In this document: positions 40,993 to 48,302 of the stretch, one piece after another | How the letters are laid out: each line of letters opens with the position of its first letter | Position numbering within the stretch: position 1 is the first letter of the stretch | Origin: an uncultured bacterium | Lineage (GTDB): Bacteria > Verrucomicrobiota > Lentisphaeria > Oligosphaerales > Oligosphaeraceae | Length of the DNA stretch: 48,524 nt | NCBI GenBank assembly: GCA_900548225.1 | Contig: URJM01000007.1 | Coordinates: forward strand, 1-48,524 | Direction: 5' to 3' | Notes under the pieces: generated by a model | What the model saw: the letters and a program-made list of their open reading frames with translations, nothing else | The model's database searches: none | Told to the model about the DNA's origin: nothing | Translations under genes and position numbers: made by a program

Positions 40993-41979
40993 TCAGAGCA
41001 TCCTCTCCATCATCTCGATTTGTCGGACGGCCAGCTTCTTCAAGTCGGTGTCGGCAGGGAACCTGTCGGGATCCAGCGACGGGAAGCGCTCCTCCAGAAG
41101 CTGGCGGAAGGTCATCCCGTGTTCGGCGAACTGGAGGTTCTGACGCCAGTAGCCGATGACGTCCTCCACGTAGTCCTTCAGCCAGAAGGCACGGGAACCC
41201 GCATCGTAGATTGTGCATCTCTCCAGCGGATACGCCGGGTCGGAGTACTGGGACTCGACGAATTCGGGGGCCATCGTGGCGTGCCAGCGAAGCAGATCGG
41301 TCCCTGTCAGCCGCACGGAGAGCGGGGTGCTGACCTCGGCGCAGGTGAAACACCCCTCGAAGAAGACAAGCACGGTCTTCTCGTAGCCGGGGAAGAGCTC
41401 CCGGCACTGCCTGTCAATGTCCTCGAGGATGTCGGAGGCCTTCGACCCGCCAAAGGTGAAGAAGAGAATCGAACGGAGGCGCACGCGCTGCTCAAGGGCG
41501 CTGCGAAGAAGCTCCTGGAGCGCATAGCGCAGGCTGGTGCCGGTGGCGACGACGTCGCCAATCACAAGGCTCGCAACCTCCGGGAAGTAGACCTTCGCGT
41601 AGTCGTTCTCGGTGATGTGCCAGTCCTCGGAGTCGGCGGAGTTCCTTGCACGCTGCGCACTGATGAAGCAGGTCGTGTGGGTGTTCCAGCCGTAGGCGTC
41701 GGCCAGCGCGTCCCGCAACCCGTAGTTCAATCCGCCACGGAGGATGTTGACGACTACGGTCTCCTTTTCGTTGAGCGCGATCGGACTAAGTTCAAGCACC
41801 TTGCGGCATGCGTGGCAAAGACGTCTCGTGTATTCGCATCCTGCGACGCCTGGGTCGTTGCAGATGGAACGCGTCTCGGGAGTGGAGGCGATGCAGTTCT
41901 CGATCTTGGATTCGGAGGGAAGGCGGTACAGCGAGATTCCTTCGCTGCAGTGCATTGGCATTAGGGCTGTCGTTTCCAT
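40993..41979 (-). CDS. Phosphoribosyltransferase-domain protein with long C-terminal extension
   Basis: A 328-residue protein. The ATG at 41979 is used; ATGs seven and nine codons further on are alternatives. Residues about 60-165 resemble a type I or uracil-type phosphoribosyltransferase: VVVNILRGGLNYGLRDAL resembles the substrate-entry loop, and SLVIGDVVATGTSL resembles the PRPP motif. In that motif the first of the two usual acidic residues is Gly (GD instead of DD or ED). The N-terminus has four closely spaced cysteines (CNDPGVAGC, CHAC), possibly a metal site. The last 170 residues are unfamiliar. Position upstream of a cytosine-type permease suggests nucleobase salvage or regulation. 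Confidence 0.6.
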   Translation of the reverse strand: METTALMPMHCSEGISLYRLPSESKIENCIASTPETRSICNDPGVAGCEYTRRLCHACRKVLELSPIALNEKETVVVNILRGGLNYGLRDALADAYGWNTHTTCFISAQRARNSADSEDWHITENDYAKVYFPEVASLVIGDVVATGTSLRYALQELLRSALEQRVRLRSILFFTFGGSKASDILEDIDRQCRELFPGYEKTVLVFFEGCFTCAEVSTPLSVRLTGTDLLRWHATMAPEFVESQYSDPAYPLERCTIYDAGSRAFWLKDYVEDVIGYWRQNLQFAEHGMTFRQLLEERFPSLDPDRFPADTDLKKLAVRQIEMMERML

Positions 41980-42118
41980 TCCTGAAGATATTCGCAGGGG
42001 AGCGGGTCTCTCACCGCAGGAGGCCAAAGTGTGTGGGCTGGGATTCCTTTCGAAGGCATGCGCATCCTGTGCGCAAAAAAGCGTTTGTTACTCCGCGACG
42101 CCTCTCATATATAGAGAG

Positions 42119-42152
42119 AAGGCCGCCTGGCTGTGTTGCCTGGCGGCCTTTC
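42119..42152 (-). terminator. Probable terminator after the GLQxG-repeat protein gene
   Basis: AAGGCCGCC pairs with GGCGGCCTT around a 14-nt loop. On the minus strand it lies 22 bp after the stop at 42175 and is followed by CTCTCTATATAT; on the plus strand it is followed by TTCGTG. The stem is strong and the T run weak. Confidence 0.6.
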
Positions 42153-42174
42153 GTGTGCCATGCGGAGCAAAACA

Positions 42175-42993
42175 TTAGAAGCAGAAGTTGACGATGGGGA
42201 GGACGGTGAACTTGGCGTCCTTGATGTAGTTGACAAGTCCGACCTGGAGGCCGTCCATCTTCTCGGTGAAGTTGAAGAGGCCGACCTGCGTGCCGTTGAC
42301 CGCCTTGGAGTAGTTCACCAGGCCAACCTGGGCGCCGGTGAACTCCATGGAGCAGTTGGCGATGCCAACCTGGGCGCCGCAGAACTTCTCGGCGTAGTTG
42401 GCAATGCCAAGCTGGAAGCCGGTCACATCCTTGGAGACATTCACGATGAGGCCAATCTGGGCGCCGACGACACGCTCGGCATAGCCGCCAAAGCCCAGTT
42501 GAAGGCCCTTCACGCCGTATGTGAAGTTCGCAAGGCCGACCTCGGCGCCGTAAACCGCGTCCGCGGCAGTGATGAATCCAGTCTGAAGACCGTAGAAGGT
42601 GCCGCGGTCAAAGGCGACAACGCCAAACTGAAGGCCGTAGAAGTCGTTGCGGACAATGCTGAACCAGCCAGCCTGAAGACCGTGGAAAACACCCTTCACC
42701 TCCTGGAAGATGCCCAGCTGCAAACCCTTGAAGCCAGCCGCGTCAAAGTTCGCAACGCCAAGCTCGACACCACGGGACTCGCCCTCCGCAAAGTTCGCAA
42801 TCCCCAGCGTCAATCCCGTATTCTCGTTGACTCTGCTGTAGACACCAAGACGAAGCCCCGCAAGGTCGCAAACCTCCGAAGGATAGCGGCAGGCCGGATC
42901 GTCCCAAAGACTCGCGACAACCGGCGAGGCGGCCTGGACGACGAAGGAAGACATTACCAGCGAAATCACTAGAAACGAATAAAATTTCCTCAT
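42175..42993 (-). CDS. Secreted GLQxG-repeat protein (LA_2272 surface-repeat type)
   Basis: A 272-residue protein. The ATG at 42993 (MRKFYSFLVISLVMSS) has AGGAG 9 bp upstream and gives a signal peptide cleaved near residue 21 (VVQAAS). The mature part is about a dozen short repeats of the pattern G-(L/A/T)-Q-(L/V)-G-(I/L)-x-N-(Y/F)-x(5-8), for example GLQLGIFQEV, GAQVGIANCS and GTQVGLFNFT. Each repeat probably forms a beta strand or turn, so the protein may be a beta-solenoid or a small outer-membrane barrel. The pattern resembles the 'LA_2272 surface repeat' group known from Leptospira and gut bacteria. Function is unknown. Confidence 0.75.
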   Translation of the reverse strand: MRKFYSFLVISLVMSSFVVQAASPVVASLWDDPACRYPSEVCDLAGLRLGVYSRVNENTGLTLGIANFAEGESRGVELGVANFDAAGFKGLQLGIFQEVKGVFHGLQAGWFSIVRNDFYGLQFGVVAFDRGTFYGLQTGFITAADAVYGAEVGLANFTYGVKGLQLGFGGYAERVVGAQIGLIVNVSKDVTGFQLGIANYAEKFCGAQVGIANCSMEFTGAQVGLVNYSKAVNGTQVGLFNFTEKMDGLQVGLVNYIKDAKFTVLPIVNFCF

Positions 42994-43183
42994 GATCTGA
43001 ATCTCCTTTTGTCTCTTATCTATCTCTATGCAACGCAGTATCGTACGAAACAAACGGGGCGGAGGCACACACCGCCGCGACTGTGAAAATCGCGTTAATA
43101 TACGCCCTCACCCGCAAAACCGACACAATCATATAAAAGAAAAGTGCGCGAATGCAGGCGAGAGAACACTCCTCCCCGTTTTT

Positions 43184-45721
43184 CTAGAATTCCAGGTGGA
43201 ATTCGGCTGTGGTGGCCGCAAGGGTTTCGGTATCTGGGTCGTAGATTCCGCCCTTGACGTGTGACGGGCGCATTCCCGCCCAATGGGGCACTCTTACGCG
43301 GACATTATCCGCAGGGCGTTCCAGCGTGACATGTCCGTCAATGCCGTCCTCCCTGCTCCTGACAACCAGGCTTGCCTTGCCGTAGTATGTCGCCAGGTTT
43401 TCCAGTCGAATCTCCTTGCCCGGTTCGAGCCACTTGCGTGGGATGCCCTTCAGGAACGTGATTCCATCCTGCTCCTCCAGGGCGAGCATCCACCGGCACT
43501 GCATAAGGAACCACCCCTCCTCGTGGGTCTTGTGGCTGCTGACCTCGAAGTAGTGTTCCCAGAAGGTGTAGCTCTGGCGGTCCTGCATTGAAACGAGCTG
43601 GTTGTAGAAGCACTTCAGGAAGAGCTTCGTCTCGCCGCGCTTGAGGTGTGCGATGTCGTGCCGGAAGTAGTATGGCTGTGAGAGTCCCGCATTCTCGTGG
43701 AACTGCGGGTGCTGGTGGCTCTTGAGGACCAGCTCCATCAGCGGGTCTTCCGCTGGCAGTGCGTCTGAAAGGAAGAGCGCCATGCCTCCGCTGTCCAGGC
43801 GCCCCATGATGGTTCCGTGGCTGAACCACTCGCCGCCATCGGCGTGGTATGCGACATTTCCGTTGATGCCTGGCCAGGGGCCCAAGGCGGGCGTCCAGCT
43901 GCCGTCGAGCAACGGCGTCAGCGGCGACTCCATGGCGGATTGCTCCAATCCCCTGCGGATGTCCCTGCTGTAGTCAGCCGCCTCTGCCGCCAGGACCTTC
44001 GCGAAGTCCGGGTCGACATCCTCCAGTGCCTCCGCCAATCCCGCGATGCCGAGGTAGACTCCGGCATTCAGGAAGAACGCGGGGGTCTTGTCCTCTGGAT
44101 CCGAGGACTTTCCCGCCACAAGCCCACCCGAGGTCTTCTTGGCCTCTTCCCGCTGGGCGAGGAGGAATCGTGCGGACTTCTCCACCTGTGGCAGGACCTT
44201 CAGGAGCCATGCGCGGTCGCGGGTCAGCCGGTAGTGCTCCGCGACGCACCAGAGGACGGGCCCCGTCTCGCTCTCGTAGTCGGCGTAGCTGTTGATGTAG
44301 CCATTCTCGTCCTGCCTGTCCAGGAACCACTGGATGGATCGGGCGGCCGTCTTGTGGCGCCCCATGGAGTCCATATATTGGATGATGGGAGACGACTCGG
44401 TGCCGATTGGCGCGTAGACACCTGCGGCCGCCAGGAGCGGTCCGTCGCCGCCGGCCCTGCCCAGCGTATTCAGCTCCAGATGCAGGATTCCCGCGTCGAT
44501 GCGTTCCTGGATGCCCGTTTCCGGGACGGCAATCCTCGCGCCCTGCGCGGCCATTGCGTGCCAGTATTCCACCGCGCCGGCCAGATGCTCCTCGTAGGAG
44601 GATTCCAGCATTGCCGCCGCCCGCGTGGCTGGAACCAGGGAATGGAAGATGCGCCAGTCGCATTTCACGCGCCCGTTGCCGGGAACCAGCACAGCCATTT
44701 CACGTTGTGGCGTAGGCTTGCCATCCAGCGTACTGGCGCAAATCACGCCGCCCTCGTCCCCGTAATGGAGCAGTCCATTCTCCAGCTGTCGGTTCTCACG
44801 CGCCAGATGGGGCACGCGGAAGAATGCGTAGGCGGGGACGGGGGTGCGGTTCACCGCCTCCACATGGAGCCACAGGACCATGGCGTCCTCCTCGTCTCCC
44901 AGGGAAAGTTGTCCAGCCGGCGCCCCCAGCGCAGCCTTCTCCTCCGGCCTGATGTTTGCGCCGCACATTCCCGCGTATGCGGCGATGGGGTCGCTTCCGC
45001 CGACGGAGACATCCCGCGCCGAGAGCGGCCTGGACTCCCTCGTTGCGAAGAAGGTCATCTCGTAGTCGATGGTCTGCTCGTTCTGGGTGACATGCAGAAT
45101 CGGCAACGTCCCCTCATGGAGGCGGCGGGTGACATAATGGCATCCGTGGGAGCCGGGCCCCACCTCGAATATCAGCCGCATGCCATCGCTGCTGTCAGGA
45201 TAATCCCGTGCAACGGAGTGGTTCCAGATGGTGATTTCGCCCCAGCTTCCCAGATTTTCATAGATATGCCGGTTGACGCGGAAGAACCGCGCGTCCCGCG
45301 CCACGCCAAGCCAGACGGGCACATCCTGGTCCTTGACACTGCGACGGCAGGCGGCATCGTAGGACTCCTCGGGCTCGGAACACATGCGCTCCGCATCCGT
45401 CTGCAACCCCTGCGCCTTGATGCCGGAGACGATTTCCCCGTAGGAACGCAGGTCGTCCGCACGCGTCACCGCGCATCCTGCCAGCGGATACCACAGCGGG
45501 GATGCATTCACAATGTCGCGGAGGAAGAAGGTGAACGGCCATTTCCCCCGCAGCACACGCACCAGTGTCGGGCAATCCCCCGGGGAGACATTTTCACCAC
45601 GGACCTCGGCAACAAATTCAACGGCATCCGAAGGGATCTCCGACGGGCCGACGAATTCGCCGCCACGAAGGGACAACTGCCCCGCCCCGCAAGGCGCACT
45701 CCAAACAATGCGAAATCTCAT
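43184..45721 (-). CDS. Six-hairpin (alpha/alpha)6 glycosidase-like protein
   Basis: An 845-residue protein without signal peptide. The N-terminal 400 residues look beta-rich (a GH-type beta-sandwich). From about residue 400 a helical repeat region follows (GIQERIDAGILHLELNTLG, SIQWFLDRQDENGYIN, ETGPVLWCVAEHYRLTRDRAWL), typical of six-hairpin glycosidases such as GH78, GH95 and GH63 relatives. A C-terminal beta domain ends the protein. Candidate acids lie in the DENGYIN and ADYESETGP stretch, but I cannot assign catalytic residues or a family. A cytoplasmic location suggests action on imported oligosaccharides. It is divergent from putP. Confidence 0.7.
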   Translation of the reverse strand: MRFRIVWSAPCGAGQLSLRGGEFVGPSEIPSDAVEFVAEVRGENVSPGDCPTLVRVLRGKWPFTFFLRDIVNASPLWYPLAGCAVTRADDLRSYGEIVSGIKAQGLQTDAERMCSEPEESYDAACRRSVKDQDVPVWLGVARDARFFRVNRHIYENLGSWGEITIWNHSVARDYPDSSDGMRLIFEVGPGSHGCHYVTRRLHEGTLPILHVTQNEQTIDYEMTFFATRESRPLSARDVSVGGSDPIAAYAGMCGANIRPEEKAALGAPAGQLSLGDEEDAMVLWLHVEAVNRTPVPAYAFFRVPHLARENRQLENGLLHYGDEGGVICASTLDGKPTPQREMAVLVPGNGRVKCDWRIFHSLVPATRAAAMLESSYEEHLAGAVEYWHAMAAQGARIAVPETGIQERIDAGILHLELNTLGRAGGDGPLLAAAGVYAPIGTESSPIIQYMDSMGRHKTAARSIQWFLDRQDENGYINSYADYESETGPVLWCVAEHYRLTRDRAWLLKVLPQVEKSARFLLAQREEAKKTSGGLVAGKSSDPEDKTPAFFLNAGVYLGIAGLAEALEDVDPDFAKVLAAEAADYSRDIRRGLEQSAMESPLTPLLDGSWTPALGPWPGINGNVAYHADGGEWFSHGTIMGRLDSGGMALFLSDALPAEDPLMELVLKSHQHPQFHENAGLSQPYYFRHDIAHLKRGETKLFLKCFYNQLVSMQDRQSYTFWEHYFEVSSHKTHEEGWFLMQCRWMLALEEQDGITFLKGIPRKWLEPGKEIRLENLATYYGKASLVVRSREDGIDGHVTLERPADNVRVRVPHWAGMRPSHVKGGIYDPDTETLAATTAEFHLEF

Positions 45722-45723
45722 CC

Positions 45724-45752
45724 TTCGACTCTCCTGGTTACTTGGTTATAAT
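45724..45752 (+). promoter_or_regulatory. Predicted promoter toward putP
   Basis: TTCGAC (45724-45729) and a perfect TATAAT (45747-45752) with a 17-bp spacer, starting 3 bp from the divergent glycosidase start codon. Transcription would begin near 45759 and leave a leader of about 355 nt before putP. Confidence 0.55.
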
Positions 45753-46115
45753 GGCTAAGGAAGCATTCCCGACTCTCCGCACCGGCATGTCGAAACGGCA
45801 GACAATGCCCCCGTCAACGTCGCTGGGTGCCAATATACCCTCATTCCGCCAGCCGTATAGGAACGAAAAACAACACGGCATACCACTTAATTTTTGGATG
45901 ACGACCTGGCACGGCTGCCTCCCCCCCGTGCCATATTTGGAGAGGGTGCATCTCCCTCATCTGGGGATGCGGGGTCACGCACTTTCCCGTGGATTTGCTA
46001 GTAAATTTCTTTTAAGGGGTTAGATTTCAAGATTTTCCGCGCCCTTTCCCCTGTCATGTTTTTTTGGAGAGCGGCACAATTCCCGCGCCTTTACAATCAA
46101 CCCGAATCATCAGTC
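45753..46115 (+). other. Long putP leader region, no clear gene
   Basis: About 360 bp. A frame from ATG 45751 (MAKEAFPTLRTGMSK...) runs to 46023 but has no ribosome-binding site and no recognisable similarity. Several small hairpins can form (GAGGG/CCCTC at about 45953, GCATCTCCC/GGGGATGC at about 45951-45973). The last 100 bp are A/T-rich. No known riboswitch is recognised. Confidence 0.4.
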
Positions 46116-47645
46116 ATGGACGAATCCGCCTCCGCACTTGCCTCCACATGCACCGCCGCCGCAGAGGGCTGCTCCACTCTATTCACACGTGAATTCCAGG
46201 AAGTTTCGGTATTCATCGCCTACCTGTTGTTCATGCTGGCAATTGGCATCTATTTCTTCCTGCGCGACCGCAATGGCGGCGAAAAGACATACTTCCTTGG
46301 CGACCGCAAGATGGGTGCCTGGGTTTCGGGACTCTCCGCCGGCGCATCCGACATGAGCGCCTGGGTTCTCATGGGACTGCCCACCGCGATTTACGCACAG
46401 GGAATGGGACAGCTCTGGATTCCAGTCGGACTTGCCGTCGGATACACCCTCAGCTGGATCTTCGAGGCGCCGCGCCTGAGAAAGTTCACCATCGCATACG
46501 GCGACGCCATCACCGTTCCCCAGTTCCTCACCAACCGTTTCATGGTCAAGTCGAAGGCGCTCCGCGTGATCTCGGCACTGGTCTTCCTGATTGCGTACAC
46601 CGTCTACTCCGCGGCCAGCATCAAGGCGTGCGGAAACCTCTTCCATACCGTCACCAACATGGACCCCAAGAACGCGATGTACCTCGGGGCAGTCGTGATT
46701 GTAGGATACACCTTCCTGGGCGGATACTCGGCCGTCTGCTGGACTGACTTCTTCCAGGGGCTCCTCATCCTGGGCGCACTCTTCCTCGTGCCAATCTTCG
46801 CCGCATCCGCACTGGAACCCGTCAGCGACTCCCCTGCCCTGGCACCCTTCTGGAATGGATTCAGCGACTGGAAGACAATCATCTCCGGCCTTGGCTGGGG
46901 CCTTGGATATTTCGGAATGCCCCACATCATCGTCCGATTCATGGGAATCAAGAGCCACAAGGAACTCAGGAAGTCCTCCGTCATCGGCATCTCCTGGACC
47001 GTCCTAGTCGTCTTCTTCGCGGCTCTCATTGGAATTGTCGGCCGCCACTGCATTGGCTACTCCGAGAGCACGGTCTCCGGCGAGCTGATCTTCATCCAGA
47101 TGGTACGCACAATCTTCCCGGCCCTCATCTCCGGAATCCTCCTCTCGGCAGTCCTCGCAGCCGCAATGAGCACGGCAGACAGCCAGCTGCTGGCCGCGTC
47201 CTCCTCATTCTCGTGCGACGTCTACAAGCCCGCACTGCGCGAGGACAAGGCGAACGACGCCGAACTCCTCTGGGTTGGCCGTCTTCTCGTCCTGATTGTC
47301 GCCCTGGCTGCGCTGCTTCTGGCCTCCGACCCGAGGACCGGCAGCATCATGTCGCTGGTCTCCAACGCCTGGAGTGTCTTTGGCTCCTCCTTTGGACCTG
47401 CGATTCTCCTGAGCCTCTTCTGGCGCCGCTTCAACTTTGCAGGAGCCGTCACGGGAATCTGCGTCGGAGCCGCCGTCGACATCATCTGGCTCTTCTGCCT
47501 CTCCTCCACCGGCATCTACGAGATTCTCCCCGGCTTCGCGGCCAGCCTCATCGCGTCGGTGATTGCCACCCTCTCCACCAAGGCGCCTGAAAAGGATGTC
47601 ACCGACCTCTTCCAGAGGGCTCTCACACACGAAGACTACAACTAA
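46116..47645 (+). CDS. putP: Sodium:solute symporter, PutP (proline) type
   Basis: A 509-residue sodium:solute symporter with about 13 membrane segments. The ATG at 46116 (MDESASAL) is chosen; an upstream ATG at 46056 adds 20 residues that do not look like a symporter N-terminus. PutP signatures: YFLGDRKMGAWVSGLSAGASDMSAW, LRKFTIAYGDAITVPQFL, and the Na+-binding helix around ILLSAVLAAAMSTADSQLLAASSSF with adjacent serines and aspartate. These match Na+/proline transporters. Divergent arrangement with the glycosidase may be incidental. Two terminator hairpins follow. Confidence 0.88.
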   Translation: MDESASALASTCTAAAEGCSTLFTREFQEVSVFIAYLLFMLAIGIYFFLRDRNGGEKTYFLGDRKMGAWVSGLSAGASDMSAWVLMGLPTAIYAQGMGQLWIPVGLAVGYTLSWIFEAPRLRKFTIAYGDAITVPQFLTNRFMVKSKALRVISALVFLIAYTVYSAASIKACGNLFHTVTNMDPKNAMYLGAVVIVGYTFLGGYSAVCWTDFFQGLLILGALFLVPIFAASALEPVSDSPALAPFWNGFSDWKTIISGLGWGLGYFGMPHIIVRFMGIKSHKELRKSSVIGISWTVLVVFFAALIGIVGRHCIGYSESTVSGELIFIQMVRTIFPALISGILLSAVLAAAMSTADSQLLAASSSFSCDVYKPALREDKANDAELLWVGRLLVLIVALAALLLASDPRTGSIMSLVSNAWSVFGSSFGPAILLSLFWRRFNFAGAVTGICVGAAVDIIWLFCLSSTGIYEILPGFAASLIASVIATLSTKAPEKDVTDLFQRALTHEDYN

Positions 47646-47650
47646 CTCCC

Positions 47651-47677
47651 CTGTCTGTCACAATCATTGACAGACAG
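47651..47677 (+). terminator. First stem-loop after putP
   Basis: A perfect 10-bp inverted repeat, CTGTCTGTCA and TGACAGACAG, around CAATCAT, begins 5 bp after the putP stop. It has no T run and stands directly before a second hairpin. Confidence 0.6.
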
Positions 47678-47678
47678 C

Positions 47679-47717
47679 AACCCCGCGGGTTGTGGATACA
47701 CTCCACCCCGCGGGGTT
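47679..47717 (+). terminator. Terminator after putP
   Basis: AACCCCGCGGG pairs with CCCGCGGGGTT around a 17-nt loop and is followed by TTGTATATG. Repeat cluster 4 begins 11 bp further on. Confidence 0.8.
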
Positions 47718-47728
47718 TGTATATGGGG

Positions 47729-47963
47729 GTAGGGAGGAGGGAGGAGGGAGAAGAGGGAAGTGCGTGGATGGCGCGCTGGAGCGCGCCCCCACGGCGATTC
47801 CGCCGTGTGTCCATTGAGTAGAGAGGAGGGAGGAGGGAGGAGAGGGGAGTGCGTGGATGGCGCGCTGGAGCGCACCCCCACGGCAATTCCGCCGTGTGTC
47901 CATTGAGTAGAGAGGAGGGAAGAGGGAGAAGAAGGCAGTGCGTGGATGGCGCGCTGGAGCGCG
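47729..47963 (+). repeat. Polypurine/stem-loop intergenic repeat, cluster 4
   Basis: Two 89-bp tandem units (47729-47817 and 47818-47906) and a partial third (47907-47963), all plus-oriented. Each starts GTAGGGAGG or GTAGAGAGG in a purine tract of about 30 nt, then AGTGCGTGG, the hairpin GGCGCGC/GCGCGCC around TGGA, a second hairpin (ACGGCG/CGCCGT or ACGGCAA variant) and TGTGTCCATTGA. In unit 2 the stem has one unpaired change (GCGCACC). Unlike clusters 1 and 2 there is no inverted end; the third unit breaks off within the first hairpin. Confidence 0.9.
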
Positions 47964-48121
47964 ACCGGGGGAAAGAACCACGAATATCATTTTGTCAATG
48001 AAGCGGGGTCACTCTGAATATCCATATTTCGTGTGTTTCGTGTATTTCGCGGTTTCTGAATAATTAGTGTCTGCTGATTAAATCATAACTTGTTTTATTC
48101 TAGCTGAATAACATGTAACAC
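47964..48121. other. Non-coding stretch with TTTCGTG repeats
   Basis: About 160 bp without a gene. It contains ACCACGAATATCA (also seen near 7791) and an array TTTCGTG-TGTTTCGTG-TATTTCGCGG at about 48027-48052, a degenerate 9-bp repeat. Stop codons in all plus frames just before 48122 show that the upstream part of the hsdS remnant is missing. Confidence 0.55.
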
Positions 48122-48223
48122 ATGCTAGATTGCGCTGCTGAACCCAACCGTCTTTCAACTCTACGTGACAGCCCGTTGCCGAAGTTGATGTCCGGAGAAA
48201 TCGATGTGTCGGAGGTAGAAGTA
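48122..48223 (+). pseudogene. hsdS: Remnant of hsdS (type I restriction specificity subunit), 3' end only
   Basis: The frame starting at 48122 reads RLSTLRDSPLPKLMSGEIDVSEVEV. This is the characteristic C-terminus of HsdS (LRDTLLPKLMSGEIDV-like), with Pro replacing Leu in one place. No upstream HsdS sequence exists, since stop codons lie just before it. The frame then runs past the usual stop into unrelated sequence to 48367. It is therefore a 3' fragment left by deletion of a type I restriction locus. A DUF1016 nuclease gene, a common companion of such loci, follows. Confidence 0.8.
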
Positions 48224-48302
48224 TTATGTTGCAGAAAAAGCGGTTATGTTTTTTTGACGCACCGCGTCCAAAATTGTCGCACCCATGATAGGAGCAGGGT
48301 AA

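Noticed and set aside
45751..46023. Possible small protein in the putP leader
   Set aside because: The ATG overlaps the -10 box of the predicted promoter, has no ribosome-binding site, and its translation shows no recognisable feature.
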